Source: Tepidibacillus_B infernus
GTDB taxonomy: Bacteria; Bacillota; Bacilli; Tepidibacillales; Tepidibacillaceae
Assembly (NCBI RefSeq): GCF_048898065.1
Contig: NZ_JBLWFI010000001.1
Span: forward strand, 434,001-498,000
Reading direction: 5' to 3'
Length of the DNA stretch: 64,000 nt
The notes below the pieces were generated by a model that searched no databases, was not told the origin of the DNA, and saw only the letters and a program-made list of their open reading frames with translations. The translations under genes and the position numbers were made by a program. This document shows positions 16,331 through 24,744 of this stretch, in pieces (within the stretch, counting starts at the first letter, position 1; each line of letters begins with the position of its first letter).

Positions 16331-18808
16331 ATGCAAAGGTATCCTTTATTCTTATTATCATTATTTTGGCTTACTGGTCTTTATCTTGGCTATTATCAGA
16401 TTGACCTATCCCTATTTATTTGGGTTATTGGCTTAGGTTTAGGTTTCTTATTAGTAGCCTTATCAATTGGCTCTTACTATAGAAAGTCAAAATATTGGCT
16501 AGTATGGTTAATATTTGCTGTTATAATTTTTGCATTTTTTCGAATGACTCTGTATCAAGATCAACACCAGACACAACTCTCAAATGAATTTGTACAAGAG
16601 GATCAAGAGATTGGAATCCGAGGCTATATTGCTGCAACACCAATGATTGATGGTGATTTAGTTAAATTGATGGTAAGTCCCATCTCCTATCAATGGGATC
16701 AAAAAGAAGTTCCAATCAATTCTAAAGAAAAAGTCCTTGTTTACATCTATCTTAGAACAAAATCTGAACTGCAGAAGGTTCATGAGTGGGAAAATGGCAT
16801 GGGCATCATGTTGTATGGAAAGTTGGAAAAGCCACAAACTGCCAAAAACCCGGGACAGTTTGATTATCGCAACTATTTAGAAAAACGTGGGGTCTATTGG
16901 AAGGTGGAAGTAGACCAGCCATCTACGATAAAGGTGTCAGATCGATTTAGCTTGTTGGCAAGCCTAAACCGTGTGAAAGATAAATTAACGTTACAAATCG
17001 ATCAGTTGTATACAGAACCTAATGCTGGTTTTTTAAAGGCCTTACTATTAGGAGAAGATCAGCAAATCTCTGAGGAACTTAAAGAGGATTTTTCTATTCT
17101 TGGGCTTAGCCATCTTTTGGCGATTTCAGGCTTACATTTATCCATGATTACCTTTGTTATTTTCTGGCTTTTAACAAAGATTGGCTTGACACGTGAACAT
17201 ATCGCTATAACTGCAGGATTTGTCTTAATTGGATATATGTTTTTAACAGGAGCAAGTGCTTCTGTTGTTCGAGCCACTTTAATGGCTTTATTGATGTTTT
17301 ATGGTCTTATTTATAAACGTGCTTTATTTTCCCTACAATCGTTAGCAACTGCTTTTATACTAATGACATTTTATCAACCGATGTGGATTTATGATATAGG
17401 ATTTCAATTATCGTTTGTTGTCACCCTTACCTTAATCTGGGGATATTCTAGAGTGGAGAAACGGATTCCGATTAAGCAAAGGTGGTTAAGGTCTACCTTG
17501 ACTGTGCTAATCATCACACAATTCGCTTCATTTCCATTGGCCTTCTATTATTTTCACCAGTATTCGCTGCTATCATGGTTAGGCAATTTTCTTTTTGTGC
17601 CGATCTTTAGCATGGTGATACCGGTTAGCTTTGCTTTGCTCTTTTTTAGTTTTTTTTCTTTCAATCTTATTGAACCGCTAGCAAGTATTCTAAACTGGAC
17701 ATTAAGTCAGTTATTTGAGGTTATTCACCTATTTTCTAAACTCTCTGTATTTCATTTTTATGGCTATTTTCCCTTTATAAAAGTTGTTTTACTCTATACC
17801 CTGTTTTTTTGGATACTGATCAGAAACGAAGTGAAGAATGCTTTTATTTCCTATGATCTGAAAAAGAAAATCTTTCTACTTGAGAAAATAAGTATATTAT
17901 TATTGGTTGTTGCGCTTATCATTCCAGTTTTTTTGCCAAAGCAAGGTATGGTCACTTTTATTGATGTTGGTCAAGGGGACAGTATTCTGATTCAGACTCC
18001 AGGGAATGATCAAGTGCTTATTGATGCTGGGGGAACACTAACCTTTCAAAAAGAAGATTGGCAAAAAAGAAAGAATCAATTTGACACAGGTGAAGACATC
18101 ATCTTACCATATTTACATTTTATGGGAATTGATGTTTTGGATATGGCGGTTTTAACCCATGAAGATCAAGATCATATTGGTGGGTATCTTTCCTTAGTTG
18201 ACCAACTAGAGATTCGAACATTCGTCGTAGGCAAAGAGTTTCCTAGGACTGAACTGGGCAAGGAACTTCAAAAGAAGTTAATAGAAAAGAAAATAAAAAT
18301 CATTCACGTTAATCAGATCCAACATGTTAAACTAGACAATGAGTCAGTCTTTACTTTTATTCCAATCGATATCTCTGGTTCTTTAAAAGAAAATGATCAC
18401 ATGTTAGTGGCCTTTTTAAAACTTTACGATACATCAATAGCACTACCCGGGGATTTAGAAGAAATAGGCGAGTACAAGATATTAGATACTTATCATGTGA
18501 AGCCTATTGATATTTTGAAAGTTGGACATCATGGAAGTAAAACCTCTACATCAGATCTTTGGTTACAATCACTAGAGCCAAAAGAAGCGGTCATATCTGT
18601 GGGAGAAAATAACTTGTATCGCCACCCTTCTAATGAGGTGGTTCAACGATTACAAGAGCAAAACATTAACATATGGAGAACAGACCAAGATGGAGCCATC
18701 ATGATTTATATCAATAATGATGGATTTCGGATTGAAAAAAAGATAAAAAATGATGAAATTCAGCAACAAAATATAACGAAGATTCGTCAATTGAGAGAGG
18801 AGGGCTAA
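16331..18808 (+). CDS. comEC: DNA internalization protein ComEC/Rec2
   Basis: The channel that carries single-stranded DNA across the membrane during transformation, 825 aa. Domains in order: N-terminal membrane helices; an OB-like extracellular region (about residues 90-200); the competence membrane domain starting LGLSHLLAISGLHLSM with many helices; and a C-terminal metallo-beta-lactamase-like domain (about residue 537 on). That last domain shows FIDVGQGDSILIQTPG, LTHEDQDHIGG and KVGHHGSKTSTS. The gene is full length. It ends 6 bp before a sigma factor gene, an unusual downstream neighbour. Confidence 0.97.
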   Translation: MQRYPLFLLSLFWLTGLYLGYYQIDLSLFIWVIGLGLGFLLVALSIGSYYRKSKYWLVWLIFAVIIFAFFRMTLYQDQHQTQLSNEFVQEDQEIGIRGYIAATPMIDGDLVKLMVSPISYQWDQKEVPINSKEKVLVYIYLRTKSELQKVHEWENGMGIMLYGKLEKPQTAKNPGQFDYRNYLEKRGVYWKVEVDQPSTIKVSDRFSLLASLNRVKDKLTLQIDQLYTEPNAGFLKALLLGEDQQISEELKEDFSILGLSHLLAISGLHLSMITFVIFWLLTKIGLTREHIAITAGFVLIGYMFLTGASASVVRATLMALLMFYGLIYKRALFSLQSLATAFILMTFYQPMWIYDIGFQLSFVVTLTLIWGYSRVEKRIPIKQRWLRSTLTVLIITQFASFPLAFYYFHQYSLLSWLGNFLFVPIFSMVIPVSFALLFFSFFSFNLIEPLASILNWTLSQLFEVIHLFSKLSVFHFYGYFPFIKVVLLYTLFFWILIRNEVKNAFISYDLKKKIFLLEKISILLLVVALIIPVFLPKQGMVTFIDVGQGDSILIQTPGNDQVLIDAGGTLTFQKEDWQKRKNQFDTGEDIILPYLHFMGIDVLDMAVLTHEDQDHIGGYLSLVDQLEIRTFVVGKEFPRTELGKELQKKLIEKKIKIIHVNQIQHVKLDNESVFTFIPIDISGSLKENDHMLVAFLKLYDTSIALPGDLEEIGEYKILDTYHVKPIDILKVGHHGSKTSTSDLWLQSLEPKEAVISVGENNLYRHPSNEVVQRLQEQNINIWRTDQDGAIMIYINNDGFRIEKKIKNDEIQQQNITKIRQLREEG

Positions 18809-18814
18809 GGCATC

Positions 18815-19363
18815 TTGAATCATATAGAATTAGTTCAACTAGCAAAAACAGGAAATCAAGCGGCACTTATAGATTTACTCAAAAGCATAGAGCATTCCAT
18901 TTACAAAACCGCTTATTATTTTATGGGAAACGAACACGATGCAAAGGATGTCGCTCAGGAAGCTCTCATTAAGGTATATACTAAATTAAGTACGTTTGAA
19001 GAAAAAGCTCAATTTCATACCTGGGTCCAACGTATTACCACCAATATTTGTATGGATAAATATCGGAAAAATAAAAAGGAAGTTTCGATTGATCTTTTTG
19101 AGATGAAATTAACGAATCATTCAAATATAGAGACAGAAATTGAAAACAAGATGATGGTGGAAGAATTACTAGCTCATATGAATCAACTACCCAATAAAAT
19201 TCGATCAGTGATGATATTAAGATATCTACAAAATTTTTCTTATCAGGAGATCGCTGAGACATTGGATTTGCCATTAAATACTGTGAAATCCTATCTTTTC
19301 CGTGGTAGAGACCAACTGCAAGCGTTAATAAATCAAACTCAACAAGGAGGTGTTCAACGTTGA
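18815..19363 (+). CDS. ECF-type RNA polymerase sigma factor
   Basis: An extracytoplasmic-function sigma factor of 182 aa. Region 2 is HDAKDVAQEALIKVYTKL, with the -10 recognition stretch FHTWVQRITTNICMDKYRK. Region 4 helix-turn-helix is FSYQEIAETLDLPLNTVKS. The start is TTG at 18815 with GAGAGGAGGG 11 nt upstream, inside the comEC end. The last codons overlap the next gene by TTGA, the classical sigma/anti-sigma coupling. Its target promoters are not identifiable here. Confidence 0.94.
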   Translation: MNHIELVQLAKTGNQAALIDLLKSIEHSIYKTAYYFMGNEHDAKDVAQEALIKVYTKLSTFEEKAQFHTWVQRITTNICMDKYRKNKKEVSIDLFEMKLTNHSNIETEIENKMMVEELLAHMNQLPNKIRSVMILRYLQNFSYQEIAETLDLPLNTVKSYLFRGRDQLQALINQTQQGGVQR

Positions 19364-20352
19364 TTCGTTGTGAAGAGGCTAAAGAATGGATACAGCTACA
19401 ATTAGATCACGAATTAGATGAATCAAATCAGGTATTATTACAAGAACACCTAACATCTTGCAGTGCTTGTCGTGATTATCATGAGAAAATGAATCAGTTA
19501 CATTTACAATTAAGCCAAATGCCGAAACCCACCCTTCATGGAAGCCTTGTCGATCAACTGTTTCAAGCAGATACAAATCAGGTACAAATACCTGTATTTA
19601 AGAATAAATCAAGATGGTTTAAAGGATCTTTAAAGAAACCATTGATTGGTGTTTTGGCTGCATCCATTCTTATCGGGTTATGGTTTCCGGTCTCAGGTTT
19701 ATTTGTGAGCAATCATTCGTCTTCTAGTGACAAGGGACAAATTGCAGTTTTTGATGCGCCGATCAACCAAAATGTAGGTCAAACAACATTCGTTCAATCT
19801 AATGTAAAAGAAAGTAAATCAGAGCAAGAAGGAAATCTTGGTAAAGGATTAAATAAAGAACCAAATAATAAAGAAACAAGTAATAAACCAACTGATGAAT
19901 ATCAAAAGAAAAAAATGATTGATCAAGAAAATAATAGATCAGTCGCTTTAAAGGATCCAATTCAGGAAGAACAACCTCAAAGGGATAGAAGCTTAACAAA
20001 AGATCCATCTGAATCACCAAAGGAAGATGACGCTTTTACTGCAGATGAAAATGGGATGCTAATATCGATAACAGGTACAGAAATTCCTCCTTTTCCTTAT
20101 CAGATTAAAGAAGAAGACCGACAATTAGTGATTTATGACCAGAATCATATTGAGATCTATCGTACCCATCAATGGGAGGAAGGATTTTCTGTTCATTGGA
20201 TTGTGGAGAATGAGAATCTAATTAATTATCAACTTTTTGATCAGCAAGGCCAGCTTATAGCAAAATACCAAATCAATATCATAGAGAAGAAAGAAGAAAA
20301 GATAGACCAAAAAGAAGAAACAGTTAAGAAAATAGAAGAAACAATTGAATAG
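19360..20352 (+). CDS. Membrane anti-sigma factor with ZAS zinc finger
   Basis: The probable cognate anti-sigma factor of the preceding ECF sigma, 330 aa. The N-terminal anti-sigma zinc domain has the H-x3-C-x2-C pattern in EHLTSCSACRDYHEK (about residues 30-44). One membrane helix (about residues 88-108, LIGVLAASILIGLWFPVSGLF) follows. The exported part has a low-complexity Lys/Glu/Asn-rich linker and a small folded tail with EIPPFPYQIKEEDRQLV. The start is TTG at 19360, overlapping the sigma stop, with AAGGAGGTG upstream. The signal it senses is unknown. Confidence 0.88.
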   Translation: MIRCEEAKEWIQLQLDHELDESNQVLLQEHLTSCSACRDYHEKMNQLHLQLSQMPKPTLHGSLVDQLFQADTNQVQIPVFKNKSRWFKGSLKKPLIGVLAASILIGLWFPVSGLFVSNHSSSSDKGQIAVFDAPINQNVGQTTFVQSNVKESKSEQEGNLGKGLNKEPNNKETSNKPTDEYQKKKMIDQENNRSVALKDPIQEEQPQRDRSLTKDPSESPKEDDAFTADENGMLISITGTEIPPFPYQIKEEDRQLVIYDQNHIEIYRTHQWEEGFSVHWIVENENLINYQLFDQQGQLIAKYQINIIEKKEEKIDQKEETVKKIEETIE

Positions 20353-20405
20353 AGTGTCACACATCAGCAGGAACTTGCGTATAGTGTAATACGACCATTG
20401 CTTCC

Positions 20406-20442
20406 CGCCCAATGGGAAGATCCTAGGCCTTTTCATTGGGCG
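20406..20442 (+). other. Unassigned hairpin between anti-sigma gene and terminator
   Basis: CGCCCAATG (20406-20414) pairs perfectly with CATTGGGCG (20434-20442). There is only a weak T stretch after it, so it is not an obvious terminator. The 114 bp from the anti-sigma stop to the next terminator also contain the short palindrome GTGTCACAC. It may be part of a small RNA or the 3' UTR. Confidence 0.45.
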
Positions 20443-20466
20443 TTTACATAAGTGTGATTGGACGAT

Positions 20467-20492
20467 AAAACCGTGGAATTCCACGGTTTTTG
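20467..20492. terminator. Bidirectional terminator
   Basis: The perfect palindrome AAAACCGTGGAA/TTCCACGGTTTT followed by T on the plus strand and preceded by A on the same strand can terminate both the anti-sigma operon and the convergent exporter fragment. Confidence 0.85.
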
Positions 20493-20499
20493 TTTTATG

Positions 20500-20937
20500 T
20501 TACTTTAAATTATTTTTATAGAATAAAAATAAGGTATCTGCGTATTCGCGAACATAGATGAAAATATGATACAGATGAGCTCGATCAACAAACTCTTCAC
20601 GGGTTTTCGGCAATGGAGAGTTAGCGTAATGATCATTTAATTGATTTAATAATTCAGACATTTCTTTAAAAGTCTCTATTGGGTTTAAGCTTGGATTTTT
20701 TTGCATTTTAGAAAGTTGTTGTAAAGCTCCTGCAATACTTTTTGAATGTATGCGTGTAGATTGAAGGTGTCCAACTTGGAAAGTTAATTCTTCTAATAGA
20801 GTAATCAACTTTTTATATAGTTTTAGCATCGTGATATATTTAGTATAGATATTGATTTCCTCCGAAAGTAAAGCATTTTCTTTGCTAATTTCAGCTTGAT
20901 CCAACAAGACTTTGATTTGTTTTCTACATTCATAATA
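20500..20937 (-). pseudogene. C-terminal half of a FUSC/aromatic-acid-exporter-like gene split by IS110
   Basis: This frame encodes a helical, soluble segment (YYECRKQIKVLLDQAEISKE onward to FYKNNLK) with no convincing start of its own. The only candidate near the beginning is a TTG at 20907 without a ribosome binding site, and the frame stays open upstream to the IS110 edge. Removing the IS (20938-22573) joins it in frame to the fragment at 22574-23140 and gives one 334-aa protein. That is close to the usual 320-350 aa of YqjA-like ArAE/DUF939 proteins, whose C-terminal half is such a cytoplasmic helical domain. A strong GGAGG-ATG at the junction is out of frame by one base. Confidence 0.8.
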
Positions 20938-20944
20938 ACCTCCA

Positions 20945-21210
20945 TTCCGCCGCTAGCGCTGGCGGCACAAATAGTAATGAAAAATGGTGTGCGGCTTTCA
21001 CCACTTTGCTATGATTAACTTAAGGAGAAGATATACTACAAAGCACGGCGAGGTGAGTCGTAGATTACTTCTCAGTTCAAAACAGTATAATAACCAGTGT
21101 AAGAATCATCTTTCAAGCACAAATAAGTGGTTCTATAAGACCGCACGCTAATCATTGTTTTAGCTCTTTGTTAAATGTGTGATGGTTCAGTCAATGTCTT
21201 CTTCCTCCAA
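20945..21210 (+). ncRNA. Candidate IS110 bridge RNA region
   Basis: IS110-group elements are known to encode a bridge RNA in the left noncoding end, upstream of the recombinase. This 265-bp stretch has no credible gene. It shows a GC-rich hairpin CCGCC/GGCGG (20947-20965), a second hairpin AATGGTG/CACCACTT (20983-21006) and a possible AGAATCA/TGGTTCT pairing further on. The boundaries and loops that would bind target and donor DNA were not determined; the assignment rests on family knowledge and position. Confidence 0.55.
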
Positions 21211-21230
21211 TTATGAAAGGAGGCTGTGCC

Positions 21231-22487
21231 ATGAAAGTTGTTTATCCTATCTGTTGCGGTGTCGATGTGCATAAGACTTTTCTCGTCGCCACAATTATTA
21301 CTTCACAGGGGATTACCCCTCATTATTCAAAAAAGAGATTTTCTACTTTTAACAATTCCATTCTTCAATTCAAGCAGTGGCTGATTGATAACAACTGCTA
21401 TGATATGTGCATGGAATCGACCGGGAAATATTGGGTTCCTGTCTACAATCTTTTGGAAGATACCATCCGTATGACTGTTGCTAACCCCAAATGGGTGAAG
21501 GCTGTAAAAGGAAATAAGGATGATAAAAAAGATTCTAAGTGGATTGCTGACCTTTTCCGCCTTGGTTTAGTACCAGGAAGCTATATCCCTAATAAACCAG
21601 TCCGTATTCTTCGTGAATACACTCGCTACCGTTCTAAACTTGTTTCTTGTAGAAGCAGTGAAAAGAACCGTTTTCAAAACGCTTTCACAGTCTGTAATGT
21701 AGCCCTTGATGCTGTCGTTTCCGACATGTTTGGCAAATCTGCCACTTCCATCACGGACTATCTGATTTCCTCTGATACCTTTGACCCGGAATACTGTACT
21801 TCTCTTCTTCATAAATCTTTGAAAAAAAAAGCAGATAACGTGGTTGAATCTATTGAAGGATACCAAATGACTCAGGAACAAAAAGAACGTATGATCATGG
21901 TTCGTTCTCACCTCGACTTCGTAACCAATTCGATTGCTGAACTGGACGAAAAACTGGATAAGTTGGTCGAACCTTATGAAAGTGCCATTAACCTTTTATG
22001 TACCATTCCCGGAGTTAATAGAGCATCTGCAATCACCATTATCTCCGAGATTGGTACAGATATGTCTCAATTTGCCAACTCCAAGCGTTTGTGCTGCTGG
22101 GCGGGACTAACACCTGGCAATAATGAATCTGCTGGTAAGAAGAAATCTGTCCGTATTACACGTGCCGGTGTATACCTCAAACCTGCATTGGTACAAGTTG
22201 CCCATGCAGCCGTGAAATCGGATAAGTCTCCTTACTACAAAATCAAGTACGAACGCATTTCTAAAAGGAGAGGCAAAAAAAGAGCCATAATCGCTATTGC
22301 AAGGATGATACTCACCGCCATATACAATATGTTTGTTACTGGCGAAGTGTGGAATCCAAGCGACTTGTATAAAATTGATATGCCACAAGAAATGCAGGAC
22401 AAGCAGAAAGAGAAAGCTATTAATCAGGCAATAAAACTCCTAATTGCCCAAGGTATAATAAAGGCTTCTGACATTTCTGTAGCTTAA
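21231..22487 (+). CDS. IS110-family transposase (DEDD recombinase)
   Basis: A 418-aa recombinase. The N-terminal RuvC-like DEDD domain has GVDVHK, the MESTGKYW glutamate and the DDKKDSKW aspartates. The C-terminal transposase_20 domain has LCTIPGVNRASAITIISEIG and WAGLTPGNNESAGKKKS, the latter holding the conserved serine region. I chose ATG 21231 because AAAGGAGG at 21216-21223 is 7 nt before it. The ATG at 21213 would overlap that site. The reading frame is uninterrupted, so the element may be active. Confidence 0.95.
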   Translation: MKVVYPICCGVDVHKTFLVATIITSQGITPHYSKKRFSTFNNSILQFKQWLIDNNCYDMCMESTGKYWVPVYNLLEDTIRMTVANPKWVKAVKGNKDDKKDSKWIADLFRLGLVPGSYIPNKPVRILREYTRYRSKLVSCRSSEKNRFQNAFTVCNVALDAVVSDMFGKSATSITDYLISSDTFDPEYCTSLLHKSLKKKADNVVESIEGYQMTQEQKERMIMVRSHLDFVTNSIAELDEKLDKLVEPYESAINLLCTIPGVNRASAITIISEIGTDMSQFANSKRLCCWAGLTPGNNESAGKKKSVRITRAGVYLKPALVQVAHAAVKSDKSPYYKIKYERISKRRGKKRAIIAIARMILTAIYNMFVTGEVWNPSDLYKIDMPQEMQDKQKEKAINQAIKLLIAQGIIKASDISVA

Positions 22488-22571
22488 AACCAAAGCTTGA
22501 TTTTTTTTAGGTCTTTAAAGACCTTAGTTTGCTGCGCCCTTTTTTACCAAATTTAAGCTTATTTTTCACGC

Positions 22572-23140
22572 TACTCATCTTGTGTAGGAATAGATCTTAA
22601 CTCAGGATTCTTTACGTTTGCTGCCATTCGTTCAAAAAAAGTAGAAAAACGAGTATTAAATTCTTCTATATTCTCTTTTAATAGCGCATCATACTTTTGG
22701 GGAACAATCAAGTTAACTAGAACGCTAACAACAATACCTATTCCAATGACTGCTATCTCTTTTAAGGAAAATGAAACAAATTGTTTTCCTGTGATCGGCA
22801 TCGCATCAAGAACATGATAGACTACAATTGTGGCTAAAATAATACCATCGGCCAATTGAAGTCTTACAATGAGTGAAAGTGCGAGAATTGTTCCGATACC
22901 AAAGGCTATTACCGATTTACCCAAAAACACTCCTAAAATCAGTCCAATAATCACTGAAAGTAAGCTACCTAAAAAGAGGGTAACTCCATATCGAATCGTT
23001 CGTTTAGATGTTTCTTTCATTGCAATTAAGGCAACAACACCAGAAAAAGTGGTTGTAAATCCTAATGCATGAGCCAATCCAATGGATAAAGAAACAGCAA
23101 TTCCGGTTTTTATTATCCGCTTCCCAATTTTATACTTCAT
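22572..23140 (-). pseudogene. N-terminal membrane half of a FUSC/aromatic-acid-exporter-like gene split by IS110
   Basis: The fragment has the five to six membrane helices of a YqjA-like ArAE/FUSC protein: MKYKIGKRIIKTGIAVSLSIG, then GVVALIAMKETSKRTI, and a helix ending VSVLVNLIVPQKYDAL. The frame then enters the cytoplasmic part (ENIEEFNTRFSTFFERMA) and stops in IS110 sequence right after PTQDE. At 189 aa it is little more than half the family length. The rest is found at 20500-20937. A stable truncated membrane protein could still be made, since the promoter side and the AGGAGG site are intact. Confidence 0.8.
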
Positions 23141-23259
23141 AAATTTACCTCCTCTTCCTTAGTAATTATACCTGAATAAATTTAGAATTTATAAAAAAAC
23201 TAGAGCTAATGTTTTGCTCTTATTATAGTATAATGAAGGTTGTTAAAGGAGGGTGGAGC

Positions 23260-24255
23260 ATGTCTAAACGGATTTACTTATTTTATGGAACAGAAAGTTT
23301 TCTTATAGAGAATAAAATTAAAAACATCATACATAATTCTATTCCCGAAGACCAAAGGGATATGAATGTGATTACTTACGATTTATTAAGCACTCCGATT
23401 GAAGAGATCATCCAAGATGCGGAGACACTACCTTTTTTGGCTGACCATAAAATTGTAATTGGGAAAAATGCGTTCTTATTTACAGGCCAAAAACTCCCAC
23501 AAAAGATCGAACATCAAATAGATCGCTTAGAACAATATCTAGAGCAACCCGTTGATTTTAGTACTTTAATTTTTTGGGTACCTGTTGACAAATTAGATGA
23601 ACGGAGAAAAATAGTGAAACAATTCAAGAAGTTTGCTCAGGTGGAATCATTCTTTTCTCTTTCTGATGCTTCTTTATTAGATTGGCTGACTGAGATTGCT
23701 AAAAATGAAGGGGTAGAAATTCTACCAGAAGCTGGTCAGTTGCTTATTCATTTGGTTGGTCAAGACTTACAATTACTAAATCAAGAAATAATAAAAATGG
23801 CAACCTATGTTGGGAAAAGTGGACTCATCGATGAAAAAGTCGTTCAAGAATTAAGTGTGCGGACGATAGAACAAGACATTTTTGCATTGATTGAACAAGT
23901 TGCGAATTTACAAATTGAAGTGGCTTTTCAAATCTTCTATGACTTATTAAAAAATAAAGAAGATCCAATCAAAATGGTGGCATTACTAGCTCGTCAGTTT
24001 CGGCTGATCTTGTACTCAAAAGAATTACAGCGAAAAGGCTATTCTGCACAACAAATCGCTTCTCAATTAGGTACCCATCCCTATGCAATACAAATTGCCT
24101 TAAAACAATCAGTCAAATTTAATGAACAACAATTACAAAATATCTTAATCAAATTAGCAGAAATCGATTATGAAATCAAAACGGGACTGAAGGACAAGGT
24201 ATTAGCATTAGAGATGTTTTTCTTTTATATGAAGAATCCCACTTTCTTCCCATAA
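23260..24255 (+). CDS. holA: DNA polymerase III subunit delta
   Basis: A clamp-loader subunit that opens the beta clamp. The protein is 331 aa with the N-terminal nucleotide-fold MSKRIYLFYGTESFLIENKI. Typical family segments are PFLADHKIVI, a middle LLDWLTEIAKNEGVEI and a C-terminal collar domain (LARQFRLILYSKELQRKGYS). ATG 23260 is supported by AAAGGAGGG at 23246-23253; a longer open frame from 23209 has no ribosome binding site. A TATAAT box lies at 23229. It is convergent with rpsT, as in Bacillus. Confidence 0.95.
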   Translation: MSKRIYLFYGTESFLIENKIKNIIHNSIPEDQRDMNVITYDLLSTPIEEIIQDAETLPFLADHKIVIGKNAFLFTGQKLPQKIEHQIDRLEQYLEQPVDFSTLIFWVPVDKLDERRKIVKQFKKFAQVESFFSLSDASLLDWLTEIAKNEGVEILPEAGQLLIHLVGQDLQLLNQEIIKMATYVGKSGLIDEKVVQELSVRTIEQDIFALIEQVANLQIEVAFQIFYDLLKNKEDPIKMVALLARQFRLILYSKELQRKGYSAQQIASQLGTHPYAIQIALKQSVKFNEQQLQNILIKLAEIDYEIKTGLKDKVLALEMFFFYMKNPTFFP

Positions 24256-24260
24256 AAAAA

Positions 24261-24290
24261 GCGACCCTTATATGTATGGGTCGTTCTTTT
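24261..24290. terminator. Bidirectional terminator between holA and rpsT
   Basis: GCGACCC (24261-24267) pairs with GGGTCGT (24278-24284), with an A run on the left and a T run on the right. It can serve both convergent genes. Confidence 0.75.
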
Positions 24291-24302
24291 TATCCTCATT
24301 TA

Positions 24303-24581
24303 TTAAGCAGTTACATTGGATGAAAGTGAATTAAATTTTTGAGCAAGACGTGATTTTTTACGAGAAGCAGCGTTTTTATGAATAAGCCCTTTAGTTACCG
24401 CTTTGTCCAATTTTTTGGTTGCATTCAAGAGAGCGGCCTTTGCAGCTTCTACATCATTATTTTGAACAGCTACTTCAAATGTTTTAATTGCAGTTCGAAG
24501 AGCTGATTTTTGAGCAATGTTTCTTGCATGTCTTGTTTCAGTTGTTTTTACACGCTTAATTGCAGATTTAATATTTGGCAT
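24303..24581 (-). CDS. rpsT: 30S ribosomal protein S20
   Basis: A basic, helical ribosomal protein that binds 16S rRNA. MPNIKSAIKRVKTTETRHAR and the C-terminal KGLIHKNAASRKKSRLA are signature segments. The length from ATG 24581 is 92 codons. GGGAGGTG lies 7-8 nt upstream on the minus strand, so the in-frame GTG at 24590 is part of the ribosome binding site and not the start. It is divergent from gpr. Confidence 0.97.
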   Translation of the reverse strand: MPNIKSAIKRVKTTETRHARNIAQKSALRTAIKTFEVAVQNNDVEAAKAALLNATKKLDKAVTKGLIHKNAASRKKSRLAQKFNSLSSNVTA

Positions 24582-24744
24582 TACGTTCACCTCCCTTGGT
24601 GCAACAAATAAATAAAGAATTCCAAATACAACATGAAATATTTTAACATGCTCTTATACATATTGCAAGATTTAATCGAATCTGTATAAAGAAACCAATT
24701 GGTAAAAGAATAAAAATATCTATAGAAGAAGGAGAAGATTGAAC

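Larger units (their letters stand above)
20938..22573 (+). mobile_element. IS110-family insertion sequence, about 1.64 kb
   Basis: A complete IS110-type element: a leader of about 290 bp with secondary structure, one DEDD recombinase gene, and a short 3' tail. No long inverted repeats are seen, as expected for the family. Boundaries come from reconstructing the interrupted host gene: a TA dinucleotide occurs at both edges (20936-20937 and 22572-22573), and collapsing the copies restores the frame. The palindrome AGGTCTTTAAAGACCT lies near the right end at 22510-22525. Boundaries are accurate to a few bases only. Confidence 0.8.

Noticed and set aside
20821..20934. GGAGG plus ATG on the minus strand at the IS110 left edge, with a roughly 36-codon frame
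   Set aside because: The ribosome binding site is created by the IS end; the frame is one base off the exporter fragment and stops quickly, so it is a by-product of insertion.
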